Origin: Methylocella sp.
Lineage (GTDB): Bacteria > Pseudomonadota > Alphaproteobacteria > Rhizobiales > Beijerinckiaceae
Reading direction: 5' to 3'
Assembly (NCBI GenBank): GCA_037200525.1
Contig: JBBCGG010000001.1
Coordinates: 3,960,501 to 4,024,500, forward strand
DNA: 64,000 nucleotides
Position 1 is the stretch's first letter, and every line of letters begins with the position of its first letter. Made by a program: the position numbers and the translations under genes. Of this stretch, positions 43,899 to 53,436 are shown one piece after another. The notes beneath the pieces are model-generated. The model worked only from the letters and a program-made list of their open reading frames with translations. It had not been told where the DNA came from and ran no database searches.

Positions 43899-44621
43899 TT
43901 AACGGATCAGGCCGGCTTGAAGCGCTTTGGATACGGCGTGGACGCGATTGAGCGCCCGCAGTTTGAATCGAGCCGTATCGATGCGCGCCTTAACGGTCTC
44001 TGCTGAAACGCGCATTAGAATTGCCATTTCCGACAGGTTTTTTTCTTCTGAGCACAATTCGAGCGCTTCGACTTCTTGGTCGGTGATGACGTCGAAATCG
44101 TCGGACGAATTTTTTTCAGCATGTAGCTGGCAGGCTCGTTGATGGACATAATTGGCGAGACGCACAAGGTCTTTCACGAGCTGATAACGGCGTCTTGCCC
44201 AATCAATATCGCTTTCATTTGACGTAACGCTGAAAAGCGCCCAAACGTCGTTTGTCGGCCCCCGAACGGGAATCGTGAGGCCCTGTCGTTCGGGATAAGC
44301 CTCTTTAGCTCCAAATATGGGCAAAACGTTCCTTTTGCGCTTGGGTAGTCGCGCCCAATCAACTGGAAGCACCGAGCGCGCCCCAATATTGAATAGCGGG
44401 TCGATGAATTCCTTGTAATACTCGAACCAAGCGCCGCCAACCGTCGGGAGTATAAACGGGCTAGCCAGGGAGCAGCCGGGAAAAGTGGGACATTGGTAGG
44501 AAACGTGAGCAAGACCATAGTGTCGCCGAATAAACTCGAGGAATTCGTCGAGGGTTTGATCGGAGAGGTCGGCCTCAAGCCGAAGCAGCGTTCCAATATC
44601 CATATCGTCGAGATTTACCAT
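43899..44621 (-). CDS. LuxR-family regulator (second paralogue, altered residues)
   Basis: 240 residues from ATG at 44621; clearly a duplicate of the gene at 42913 (ADLSDQTLDEFLEFIRRHYG; GARSVLPVDWARLPKRKRNV; LNRVHAVSKALQAGLIR). Two differences stand out: the ligand domain lacks four residues between the conserved Trp/Tyr and Asp-Pro (AWFEYYKEFIDP), and in the helix-turn-helix the usual ExWxAEGK reads ELCSEEKN, replacing the conserved Trp and Gly. It may bind ligand or DNA differently, or act through heterodimers. Confidence 0.92.
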   Translation of the reverse strand: MVNLDDMDIGTLLRLEADLSDQTLDEFLEFIRRHYGLAHVSYQCPTFPGCSLASPFILPTVGGAWFEYYKEFIDPLFNIGARSVLPVDWARLPKRKRNVLPIFGAKEAYPERQGLTIPVRGPTNDVWALFSVTSNESDIDWARRRYQLVKDLVRLANYVHQRACQLHAEKNSSDDFDVITDQEVEALELCSEEKNLSEMAILMRVSAETVKARIDTARFKLRALNRVHAVSKALQAGLIR

Positions 44622-45063
44622 CTCATCTGACCCTTTCGCCAATGCCTATTTAGTACGCGGCGGCAGGAAAAATGCCAGCAAAAAAAGACAACCCATTTCC
44701 GTACAATCAGGAGGCGACCACGCCCTTAACGCCAAGCCCAAGCAGCAATAAAGATAGTATCAACGGAGGGGGCGCAGGAAACGAGATCCGAGGCCCGGCT
44801 CTATACATCTATTATACAACTCTATATGATTCGCTTGACCTTTTGGATGGGATCGCCATCAAATCTGCAGTAATTGCTTAACGGAGCGACTCACGCGGCT
44901 GAAGAAGACCAGAACGCAATTGATCTATTAAGAGGCGACGCGCAAACTGCGAGACTGGATTGAGTTTCAACTTTATAGAAGCGGTAAAACATACTCATAT
45001 GGGTGAAGCATTAGCGACCAAAGCGCAGTATGACCTTCCCTGTCATTTTTGGATAGCGGTAGA
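44622..45063. other. gap upstream of the second luxR gene, no gene seen
   Basis: 442 bp between divergent regulators (luxR paralogue on minus, tetR on plus). Both promoters should lie here. One short open frame (44672-44881) lacks a ribosome site and is not convincing. Confidence 0.4.
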
Positions 45064-45654
45064 ATGAAAATTATCAGTGAAAATGGGGAAAACGACACTC
45101 ACTTCGGCATTATCGAGGTGGCGGAGCGGCTGTTTGGACAGATTGGTTTTCAGAAAACGACGGTCGCCGATATCGCCCGCGAATTACATATGTCGCCCGC
45201 TAACGTCTATCGATTTTTCTCGGCCAAAGCCGAAATCAATGAAGCGGTTGCTCGCCGGCTACTTTACGAAGTCGAGGTCGCGGTTGACGGAGTCGCAAAG
45301 TCGTCGGGGCCCGCTGGCACAAAACTGCGCAACGCCATCGCAGCCATCGAGAGGATGAACGCCCAGCGATTCATGTCCAACCGGAAATTGCACGAATTGG
45401 TTGAAACGGCCTTTAATGAGAATTGGCCGATCATCCGCGAACATCTCGAAAAAATAAACACGATTATAACGCAAATTATTGCTCAAGGGATCGCCGACAA
45501 GGAGTTTCGAGCCGGCGACGCCGAGCTCTCAGCGATTCTGGTGCGCAGCGCGTGCATCCGATTCTGCCATCCGCGCCTCATGGTGGAATGCGCTCAAGAT
45601 CCTGAGCCGACCATCGACCAAATGCTTGATTTCTGTCTCATCGCGCTGAAATGA
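45064..45654 (+). CDS. TetR-family transcriptional regulator
   Basis: 196 residues from ATG at 45064 (a TTG lies 15 bases upstream). The N-terminal helix-turn-helix is typical: IIEVAERLFGQIGFQKTTVA, then DIARELHMSPANVYRFFSAK. The C-terminal ligand domain ends DPEPTIDQMLDFCLIALK. TetR repressors usually control a neighbouring transporter or enzyme, but here an IS lies 47 bp downstream and the likely target is missing. Confidence 0.92.
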   Translation: MKIISENGENDTHFGIIEVAERLFGQIGFQKTTVADIARELHMSPANVYRFFSAKAEINEAVARRLLYEVEVAVDGVAKSSGPAGTKLRNAIAAIERMNAQRFMSNRKLHELVETAFNENWPIIREHLEKINTIITQIIAQGIADKEFRAGDAELSAILVRSACIRFCHPRLMVECAQDPEPTIDQMLDFCLIALK

Positions 45655-45701
45655 AGATCAATTGGAGCCAAGGCGACTTGTCCGCCGCGGCGCGTAGCCT
45701 A

Positions 45702-46567
45702 GGCAGTAGTGACGAATTACCTGAGCATGATAGCAATAGCGGCGAGCAATACGAAGCCTCGGTAGTTTGCGAGGAGCTTGTCGTATCGGGTTGCGACGCG
45801 CCGGAACTGCTTCAGTTTATTGAAGAAACGCTCGACGAGATTGCGCTCCTTGTAGAGCGCCTTGTCGTAGGGGAGCGGCGCGCGGCGATTGGATTTTGAT
45901 GGGATCACCGGCTCAGCCTCACGCATAAGAACAGCCTTGCGCAAGTGATTGGCGTCATAACCTTTATCGGCGATGATCGCATCGGCCGCAAAGCCTTCGA
46001 TCAGGGCGTGCGCTTTTGTGATGTCGTTGCGCTGCCCAGGTCCGAGAAGGAGCCGAACGGGGTTGCCGAGCGCGTCTGTCGCGGCGTGGATTTTGGTGCT
46101 CAAACCACCGCGAGAGCGGCCCAGGCCATGGGCATCCGCCCCCCTTTGGCGATCCTTGCGCCGGCCGCGTGCTGATGGGCGCGCACGATTGTTGAGTCGA
46201 TCATCAGCCATTCGAGATCGGCCTCGGCGGTGAATGCCTCAAGAAATCCGTCCAAGGCGCCGCGCTCGATCCAGCGATAGTAGCGGCGTTTCACCGCCTG
46301 ATGGTCGCCGAAGCGTTCGGGCAGATCGCGCCAGCGGCCGCCCGAGCGGGCCATCCATAACAGCGCGTCGACGAAGCGTCGATTGTCGCAGCGCGGCCCG
46401 CGCTGGCCGGCTCTTCCGCCTGGCACAAGATCACAAAGCCGCTCCCATTGATCGTCTCGCAGCGCATCGACATCCCGAATCATCAAGGCTGATCTCCAAA
46501 AATCAGCCTTGAATCATGGAAAGATCCTCGCGAGAATCCCCCAAACGCCGAATTCGTCACAACGGCC
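45702..46567 (-). mobile_element. IS5-family insertion sequence (second type)
   Basis: 866 bp. Ends GGCAGTAGTGACGAATT (left) and GGCCGTTGTGACGAATT (right, complemented) match 15 of 17. TA flanks both sides (45700-45701 and 46568-46569), the same target preference as the 833-bp IS. It separates tetR from whatever followed it. Confidence 0.92.
45717..46483 (-). CDS. IS5-family transposase, two frames
   Basis: Frame 1 from ATG at 46483: RDDQWERLCDLVPG, GRWRDLPERFGDHQAVKRRY and the first Asp in LMIDSTIVRAHQHAAGA. Frame 2: GLGRSRGGLSTKIHAATDAL, the second Asp in IIADKGYDANHLR and the Glu in YKERNLVERFFNKLKQFRRV. The switch occurs at AAAGGGGGG, a plausible -1 slippery run, so programmed frameshifting is likely. 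Confidence 0.88.
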
Positions 46568-46942
46568 TAATCTAGCTCATCCGCTTTGAGCCTCCCGCGC
46601 GTCAAAGATTTGCCCTCCAAGCGCGAATCAAATGGCCGCCGCAGTGCCCGGCTGAAATTAGTGCGACTCAGCCTCCATCTGTCGGCATTCAGCTCAAGCC
46701 ATGCTTGACTTTGCTCGCGTGCGGCCTTGGGCCTCCGCAAGATTAAAGTCCGATTTTGGCTGGCGCCCCCCAAAACATCACGGATAGCTCACCTCCAGAT
46801 TCGGAGACCCCATGAGCGCTGTGTTAAATATGTAACTGCCTCCTCGATAGTGCCTTTACCCAACGAAACTTCGGCAAGTTCTTCTAGCTCTTGCGCGGCC
46901 CACAGGATATCTCTCGGGATAAGGGGAAGAAGGATAACGTTC
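46568..46942. other. gap before the export lipoprotein gene
   Basis: 375 bp with no secure gene. A 51-codon minus-strand frame starting at 46944 (LWAAQELEELAEVSLGKGTI) looks protein-like and would overlap head-to-head with the next gene at CATG, but it has no known family. Confidence 0.35.
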
Positions 46943-48178
46943 ATGGTGGCTTCTCGGTCGGGCAGTATTGCCTTTTTTGCCATGGCTCTGTTGAGCGCCG
47001 GGGGGTGTTCGTTTTTTCCGATCGACGGCCCAACGTCGGTTGATGTGCTCAGTCAGAAATCTGAGACCATCCCTTATGCCTTGGTCAAGGTCACGCCCGA
47101 GACGATCGACGTGCTCCAAGCCTATGAGCCAAAAGGCCTCGCCGGAGCTTTTATCGATCGCCGCCCATCCGCAAATATCAAGTTCGGCATCGGAGATATC
47201 GTCTCCACCACAATCTTTGAGGCGACGGCTGGCGGTTTGTTCATCCCGCTCGACGCTGGCGCGCGTCCGGGCAATTTCGTAACGCTGCCGGATCAGGCCG
47301 TCGACGACAACGGCAACATCAGCATTCCTTTCGCGGGAACGATTCGGGCTGCAGGCCGCACCAATGTTCAGGTTCAGAACGAGATCGTAGAGAAGATCAA
47401 GAATCGCGCGATCGAACCGCAAGTCATCGTCTCTCTGTCGCAGCAGCGGACCTCGCTCATCAGCGTCGTCGGCGAAGTCAACACGCCGCTTCGGTTTGCA
47501 GTTCCGGCCAGCGGAGCGGGCGACCGCGTTCTTGACGCGATCACGCGGGCGGGCGGCATTAAGGACCAAGGCTACGCAACCTGGGTTATGCTCGAGCGCG
47601 AAGGGCGTCGCGCCACGGTGCCGTTCGAGAATCTTGTGATGGATCCGGCGAATAATATTTATATCCAGCCGGGCGATCGGATCTACGTTTATCAGGAACA
47701 GCAGAAGTTCATCGTATTCGGCGCTGGCGGGCAGCCGACCCTTGCTGGTTCGCAAGGAGAATTTACTTTCGACGCTTGGCGCATCAACCTCGCCGAGGGC
47801 GTCGCAAAGGCTGGGGGCTTGAACGATGCCGCCGCGGATCCCGGCAATGTCTTTCTATATCGGAGAGAGCCGAAAGAAGTTGCAAAACTGCTTGGCGCTG
47901 ATGTGACTCGCTTTAGCGGAGATCTCGTTCCGGTCATTTTCACGGTCAGCTTTCGTGATCCCGGCGGATATTTCCTCGCTACAAGGATGCAGATGCGCAA
48001 CGGCGATGTCATTTTCGTGCCAAATGCGGCTTCCGTGGACGCTTCGAAGTTCTTCAACTTCGTGACCACCGTGACGACTGCGGCGAATGGCGTGACGACC
48101 GGAATTGTGGGAGTGCCGACTGCTTCGGCCGCGGTGCATGGCCACGTGTTGGCCGGTGCGGTGGTCACCGGTCAATAA
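46943..48178 (+). CDS. polysaccharide export outer-membrane lipoprotein (Wza/KpsD type)
   Basis: 411 residues from ATG at 46943 (AAGGAT upstream). Signal peptide ending in lipobox LSAGGC. A Poly_export domain (NIKFGIGDIVSTTIFEATAG; DDNGNISIPFAGTIRAAGRT) is followed by SLBB-type repeats (LISVVGEVNTPLRFAVPASG; RVLDAITRAGGIKDQGYATW; FVPNAASVDASKF at the end). Such proteins form the outer-membrane channel for capsule or exopolysaccharide. The usual Wzc and glycosyltransferase genes are not nearby. Confidence 0.93.
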   Translation: MVASRSGSIAFFAMALLSAGGCSFFPIDGPTSVDVLSQKSETIPYALVKVTPETIDVLQAYEPKGLAGAFIDRRPSANIKFGIGDIVSTTIFEATAGGLFIPLDAGARPGNFVTLPDQAVDDNGNISIPFAGTIRAAGRTNVQVQNEIVEKIKNRAIEPQVIVSLSQQRTSLISVVGEVNTPLRFAVPASGAGDRVLDAITRAGGIKDQGYATWVMLEREGRRATVPFENLVMDPANNIYIQPGDRIYVYQEQQKFIVFGAGGQPTLAGSQGEFTFDAWRINLAEGVAKAGGLNDAAADPGNVFLYRREPKEVAKLLGADVTRFSGDLVPVIFTVSFRDPGGYFLATRMQMRNGDVIFVPNAASVDASKFFNFVTTVTTAANGVTTGIVGVPTASAAVHGHVLAGAVVTGQ

Positions 48179-48404
48179 GCGACCCCAAAGGGACGCCTCT
48201 GACAGGATAGTCCGGCGCTCCTTGGATCTGAATGCGAAGCGTGCTCAGCGCGATTCGCATTCTAAATTTTCGCCGCTCAGCTTGCTTTTCGAACGACGAG
48301 AAGAGTTGTCGCTGCGCTTCATGAACAAAACATCGCGCCCCCTCGATCGAATAGACCTTGGAAGCGATTTCGGCTCGGGCCGGAGCGTCGGCTAGGTTCG
48401 CCAT
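48165..48404 (-). CDS. possible small protein convergent with the export gene
   Basis: 79 residues from ATG at 48404: MANLADAPARAEIASKVYSI, then FVHEAQRQLFSSFEKQAERR and a C-terminal IQIQGAPDYPVRG. The helical, charged composition looks real, but no ribosome site or family is apparent. Its last 14 bp overlap the end of the export gene. Confidence 0.4.
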   Translation of the reverse strand: MANLADAPARAEIASKVYSIEGARCFVHEAQRQLFSSFEKQAERRKFRMRIALSTLRIQIQGAPDYPVRGVPLGSLIDR

Positions 48405-48885
48405 AGGGCGCATTTGATTTCGGCAAAAAGGTTTGCACCAGCCGCTCCCGCTCAACACATTAGTCGCCCGCAAAAAAAACGATTGGATCCCGAACCTAGA
48501 ACATGATCCTAGAAAAATTGTAGGCTTTCTGGACTGGGTCATCCGTTGAAACCAGGGATTATGGGCGGGGTCCGATCCAGGCTCAAGCGGTCATGCTCTA
48601 GCGCCAACGGGAAAGCCTTCATGTGCGGGCGTTACGCCATCACCCTACCGCCGGACGCGGTGCGGCGTTTTTTCCGCTATGTCGAGCGGCCCAATTTTCC
48701 GCCGAGATACAATGTCGCGCCGACGGAGCCAGTCCCGATTGTTCGCGCGAGGCTTAATTCGACGCGGGAGGCGAGGCGCCATTTCGATCTTGTCCGTTGG
48801 GGATTTACGCCGCAATTCGTCAAGGAGCCGAAGCAATTTCCGCTCATCGTTAACGCGCGCAGCGAAACGCTCGCGATCAAAGCTA

Positions 48886-49718
48886 GGCTCAGGACCTATT
48901 AAATTTGCCTGAGATGTGATTCCTGGTCTCCGCATGGGGAGGCTGGGATGAGTGATTTGTTTTTGTTGGGCGAGCGGCAGATGGCGCGGCTTGCGCCGCA
49001 TTTTCCTCTGTCGCATGGCGTTCCGCGGGTTGACGACCGTCGGGTGGTCAGCGGAATCGTCTATGTGATCCGCAACGGCCTGCAATGGAAAGATGCGCCC
49101 AAGGATTACGGGCCGCACAAGACGCTTTACAATCGCTTCATCCGCTGGAGCCGGCTCGGCGTCTTCGACCGCATATTCGCCGCGCTCGCTGGCGAAGGTC
49201 CAAAGCCCGAGCGCATCATGATCGACGCCACGCATCTGAAGGCGCATCGCACAGCGGCGAGCCTGCTCAAAAAGGGGCTCTTCCCCGCCGTATCGGGCGC
49301 ACGAAAGGCGGACTGAACTCGAAGCTCCACGTCGTTTGCGACGGCGCCGGCAAGCCCCTCGTCATGTTGCTCTCGGAGGGCCAGATGAGCGACCACAAGG
49401 GCGCGCGGCTGATGCTCAAGGCTTTACCGCCCGCTTCAATGTTGATCGCCGACAGGGGCTACGACAGCAACTGGTTCCGCGCCGCGCTGAAGGCCAGGGG
49501 CGTCGAGCCCTGCATCCCGCCAACCAGAAGCCGCAAGCTTCCCATTGCCTATGACAAGACGCTCTACCGCCAGCGTCACAAAATCGAGAACATGTTCGCC
49601 AAGCTCAAGGACTGGCGGCGCATCGCAACCCGCTATGATCGATGCGCCCACACCTTCTTCTCCGCCATCTGCATCGCAGCCGCCGTCCTCTTCTATCTCA
49701 ATCAATGAGTCCTGAGCC
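48886..49718 (+). mobile_element. IS5-family (IS427-like) insertion sequence, copy 2
   Basis: 833 bp, offset exactly 20,421 from copy 1 at both ends, with identical encoded proteins and the same inverted repeats; TA lies on both sides (48884-48885, 49719-49720). It interrupts the SRAP gene. Confidence 0.96.
48948..49708 (+). CDS. IS5-family transposase, copy 2
   Basis: Same two-frame transposase as at 28527: DDE residues in MIDATHLKAHR, IADRGYDSNWF and RHKIENMFAKLKDW, joined by a -1 slip at CAAAAAG. No difference from copy 1 is visible in the protein, which suggests recent movement and a functional enzyme. Confidence 0.92.
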
Positions 49719-50431
49719 TAGCTTCCGGGCCGCCTTTAGACGCCGCCGCTGCCTTTTCATCGCCGATGCTTTTTACGAATGGCGGCGCGAGCCGAAAAGC
49801 CAAACCGCAGCAAAAGCGGCCGTCCAACCGTATCTCTTTCGCCGCCGCGACGGGGAGCCGCTGGCTCTCGCCGGCCTTTGGGAAACCTGGACAGGCCCCA
49901 ATGGCGAGGAGTTGGACACCGCCTGCATCATCACCACGGCGGCCAATGGCGCAACCGCGTGCATTCACGATCGCCTTCCCGCGATCATTGAGCCGGCGTC
50001 ATTCGATGTCTGGTTCGATCCAGACGAGACCACCACGGACCTAGCCTTCGGTCTGCTGCAGCCGCCCGAAAACGAGGCTTTGGAGTTTTTCGAGATCAGC
50101 TCTGCGATAAACAAGGCCGGCAACGATTCGCCAGAGGTGCAAAAGCCAATCGGGCCACTGGATTCGATCGGGAGCGCCGTCCCGATGAAGGACGAGGAGC
50201 CGGATTTGTCGAAACCGGCGCAGGGAAGTTTGTTTTGATCATGGAGCAGATTAAGGGCCGCTGCGCGACGGGCGCTCACACGCCTTGCCAGCCCTATGAT
50301 AGCGAACCGAAGCAATAACCGCCTCAAGGCAAGCGCATTGTCGAAGTCGTGAAGGAACGCACTTTCCCCGTTGACGTCTTTATAGCGGCGCTTCGGGCGC
50401 ACTCCAAGCCCAGTATGGGGACGGGGGAAGC

Positions 50432-50658
50432 ATGAGAATCAAATCTCGTTGTGCGAGCCTGATCGCCATGGGTTCCCTTGTGGCCATTGCCGCCCCGCGC
50501 CCGTGGCGGCCCAGACGGCTACCGGACCTACGACGCAGCCCATTTTGGGCCATGACCTGGGGACGAACTGGGAATTGTCAGCGGCCTTCCTGGCGGAGGC
50601 GTTCCCCGACATTCATTTTCTCGATCAATCGAGTCGGATGGCAGTGACCCCTTTGTGA
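50432..50658 (+). pseudogene. exported protein, frameshifted after the signal peptide
   Basis: ATG at 50432 with GGGGGAAG upstream starts a signal peptide MRIKSRCASLIAMGSLVAIAA. The frame then turns Arg/Pro-rich, while the neighbouring frame continues sensibly: PAPVAAQTATGPTTQPILGH, DLGTNWELSAAFLAEAFPD, ending MAVTPL at 50658. A one-base change in the GCCCCGCGCCC run would join them into about 75 residues. Family unknown. Confidence 0.55.
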
Positions 50659-50668
50659 GCCGTCAAAC

Positions 50669-50941
50669 CTATCTGCACGTCACGCCGCTGACGTTTCGCA
50701 GAGCGCCGCAAATTGTTGTCGCGTGCTGCTCATCTATGACCTGGCGTGAAATTGTTTCGGAGCCATAGCGTCCGAGAACCGGCGCCGTGGCCTTGCCAGC
50801 TTCCTGCGCCGTGGGCGCGTCGCGACTGCCGCTTTGGATTAACGATGGCGTCGAGGAAAACAACGGTTCGCCACTTGCAGCGTGGCCCCCGACCGCCACC
50901 GCCGCACCCAACGCCAAGAGGCGCAATCTCTTCATGAGCAT
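50669..50941 (-). pseudogene. TonB-dependent receptor, N-terminal remnant
   Basis: From ATG at 50941: MLMKRLRLLALGAAVAVGG (signal peptide), a linker, then SETISRQVIDEQHATTICGA and LRNVSGVT, the start of the plug domain of siderophore receptors (compare the common EALRNVSGVT). It stops after about 90 residues instead of about 700; the barrel is gone. The frames here and at 50432-50658 point to a degraded block between SRAP and the mutase. Confidence 0.7.
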
Positions 50942-51145
50942 GAATCCCACCGCTCCAGTATCCAATCTCCTGCTTAACATGCCGCGCCTTCGACAAGAAA
51001 AACAAGCGATGCCAAATCTTTTCGGGCGGAATTTTTGCGGTCGCGAAGACATTTTCTGATGGCTATGACGGGAACGGTGGCGAGTTGAAAAATTGCATCC
51101 TATAGTTCGCTCGGTCGCTGCCTCGCTTGTCGTCGGGAGGAGCCT

Positions 51146-53299
51146 TTGAGCCGCATCCCCGATTTTTCCGAACTCGCCTTCGGCCCGGCGGCGCCCGAAC
51201 CTACGACGGTTGCCGGGAAAAATTGGCTGACCGCCGCGGTCAAGCCGGTCTACAGCGCCGAAGACCTTGAGGGGCTGAATTGGCTGGATACGTTCCCCGG
51301 CTTGCCGCCCTATCTGCGCGGCCCCTACCCGACGATGTATGTCGAACAGCCCTGGACCATCCGCCAATATGCAGGCTTTTCGACGCCAGAAGAGACCAAC
51401 GCCTTCTATCGACGCAATCTCGCCGCCGGACAAATGGGCCTCTCCGTCGCCTTCGATCTGCCTACCCATCGCGGCTATGATTCCGATCATCCGCGCGTCG
51501 CCGCCGACGTTGGCATGGCGGGAGTCGCAATCGATTCGATTCTCGATATGCGCACGCTTTTTGCGGGCATTCCCCTCGACAAAATGTCAGTCTCGATGAC
51601 GATGAACGGCGCGGTTCTGCCAATTCTCGCGTTGTTTATAGTCGCCGCTGAAGAACAGGGCGTCCCCTGCTCCAAGCTCACCGGCACAATTCAGAACGAT
51701 ATTCTCAAAGAGTTCATGGTGCGCAACACCTATATCTATCCGCCAGAGCCATCGCTGCGCATTACATCGGATATTTTCGCCTATACAGCGAAACACATGC
51801 CAAAGTTCAATTCGATCTCGATTTCCGGCTATCACATGCAGGAGGCGGGAGCTTCCGCCGATCTTGAGCTCGCTTATACGCTGGCGGACGGCGTCGATTA
51901 TATCCGGGCGGGGCTGAAAGCTGGCCTTGGCATCGATGAATTTGCGCCCCGCCTCTCATTTTTCTTCGGCGTCTCGATGAATTTCTTCATGGAGATCGCA
52001 AAATTCCGCGCCGCGCGCCTGCTCTGGGCGCAACTCGTCAAAAGCTTCAATCCAGCCAATGAAAAATCCCTCGCGTTGCGCACCCATGCGCAGACCTCCG
52101 GCTGGTCGCTGACCGCACAAGACGCCTTCAACAATATCGTCCGCACTCAGATCGAAGCGATGGCGGCGACGCAAGGGCATGCGCAATCGCTGCACACTAA
52201 CGCGCTGGACGAAGCGCTGGCGCTGCCGACCGATTTTTCGGCCCGCATCGCCCGCAACACTCAGCTCTTTCTGCAGCAGGAAAGCGGAACGACGCGGATC
52301 ATCGACCCTTGGGGCGGCTCCTATTATGTCGAGCGCCTCACCGCAGATCTCGCAACCAAGGCCATGGCTCATATCGCCGAGGTCGAGGCGATCGGCGGCA
52401 TGGTGAAGGCGATCGAGGCAGGCATTCCCAAATTGCGCATTGAAGAAGCCGCCGCGCGGACGCAGGCGCGGATCGACAGCGGCGCGCAAGCGGTGATCGG
52501 GGTCAATCGCTACAGGCTGGAGCGTGAGGATGACATCAACATCCTGCAAGTCATAACCAGCGAAGTGCGCGCGCGCCAGATCGAGAAGCTCGAACGTCTA
52601 AGAGCCGGGCGCGATGGCGCGAAACTCGCAGAAAAACTTGATGCTCTGACGGAAGGCGCAAAGACGGGCGCCAATCTTCTGGAGCTTGCGGTGGAGGCCG
52701 CGAGGACGCGAGCGAGCGTTGGCGAAATCTCTTTCGCGCTCGAAAAGGCTTTTGGCCGCCACAGCGCAAAGAGCGCGCTCGCCTCGGGCGTCTATGCGCG
52801 CGAGGCCGGCAAGGACGCGCCGGCGATTGCAGAGGTGAAAAACCTGGTTGCGGCATTCACGGAGAATGAAGGCCGCAGCCCGCATATTCTCGTCGCGAAA
52901 ATCGGCCAGGACGGCCATGACCGCGGCCAAAAGGTCATCGCCTCGGCGCTCGCAGACTTGGGCTTCGACGTCGATATCGGGCCTCTGTTCGCGACGCCGG
53001 AAGAGGTCGCTCGTCAGGCCGTGAGGCTGAATGTTCACGCGATCGGCCTGTCTTCGCTCGCCGCGGGGCATTTGGCGCTGACGCCGCAACTGCGCGCAGC
53101 GCTAGAGCGCGAGGGACGCGGCGACATCCTGATCGTTGTTGGCGGCGTGATCCCGCCGCAAGATTTTTCGGCGCTATTTGACGCCGGAGCCGAGGCTATA
53201 TTTCCGACTGGAACGGCGATCCCGGCAGCCGCCGCGCGGCTGCTCGATGTGTTGAACGGACATCTTGGCTACCGCCAAAGGCAACTGGCGGGAACTTGA
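51146..53299 (+). CDS. methylmalonyl-CoA mutase
   Basis: 717 residues, the length of the large or single-subunit mutase. The TIM-barrel catalytic part has [39 protein letters not shown] and [12 protein letters not shown]. The C-terminal cobalamin domain has [13 protein letters not shown] with the cobalt-ligand His at about 591, plus SSLAAGH and VGGVIPPQD. It interconverts methylmalonyl-CoA and succinyl-CoA. Start TTG at 51146 after a strong GGGAGGAG. No small subunit or MeaB is adjacent. Confidence 0.95.
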   Translation: MSRIPDFSELAFGPAAPEPTTVAGKNWLTAAVKPVYSAEDLEGLNWLDTFPGLPPYLRGPYPTMYVEQPWTIRQYAGFSTPEETNAFYRRNLAAGQMGLSVAFDLPTHRGYDSDHPRVAADVGMAGVAIDSILDMRTLFAGIPLDKMSVSMTMNGAVLPILALFIVAAEEQGVPCSKLTGTIQNDILKEFMVRNTYIYPPEPSLRITSDIFAYTAKHMPKFNSISISGYHMQEAGASADLELAYTLADGVDYIRAGLKAGLGIDEFAPRLSFFFGVSMNFFMEIAKFRAARLLWAQLVKSFNPANEKSLALRTHAQTSGWSLTAQDAFNNIVRTQIEAMAATQGHAQSLHTNALDEALALPTDFSARIARNTQLFLQQESGTTRIIDPWGGSYYVERLTADLATKAMAHIAEVEAIGGMVKAIEAGIPKLRIEEAAARTQARIDSGAQAVIGVNRYRLEREDDINILQVITSEVRARQIEKLERLRAGRDGAKLAEKLDALTEGAKTGANLLELAVEAARTRASVGEISFALEKAFGRHSAKSALASGVYAREAGKDAPAIAEVKNLVAAFTENEGRSPHILVAKIGQDGHDRGQKVIASALADLGFDVDIGPLFATPEEVARQAVRLNVHAIGLSSLAAGHLALTPQLRAALEREGRGDILIVVGGVIPPQDFSALFDAGAEAIFPTGTAIPAAAARLLDVLNGHLGYRQRQLAGT

Positions 53300-53436
53300 C
53301 GCCAGCAGGGCTAGCGGGCGTCAGCCGCCCGCCCCTCTGCAAATTGACAAATGGCGGGATCGTCTCAAAATGCCCGCTAGTTCTATCTCCATCAGTTGCG
53401 CGACGGCCCGCCGACAATGGATGAAGGAGCGCCAGC

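Larger units (their letters stand above)
48621..50238 (+). pseudogene. SRAP (SOS response-associated peptidase) gene interrupted by IS
   Basis: The 5' part (48621-48885) encodes MCGRYAITLPPDAVRRFF with the catalytic Cys2, RYNVAPTEPVPIVR and LVRWGFTPQFV; the 3' part (49721-50238) encodes CLFIADAFYEWRR (conserved Glu region), ALAGLWETWTGPNGE and ACIHDRLPAIIE (catalytic His). Removing the IS and one TA restores an unbroken frame (SETLAIKA-SFRAAFRRRRC). SRAP/HMCES proteins crosslink to abasic sites in single-stranded DNA. The gene is inactive as sequenced, but only the insertion breaks it. Confidence 0.93.

Noticed and set aside
44672-44881. 69-codon plus-strand frame between luxR and tetR
   Set aside because: No ribosome site, low-complexity start and no resemblance to known proteins.
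46789-46944. 51-codon minus-strand frame head-to-head with the export lipoprotein gene
   Set aside because: Protein-like composition but no ribosome site or family; kept only as a remark.
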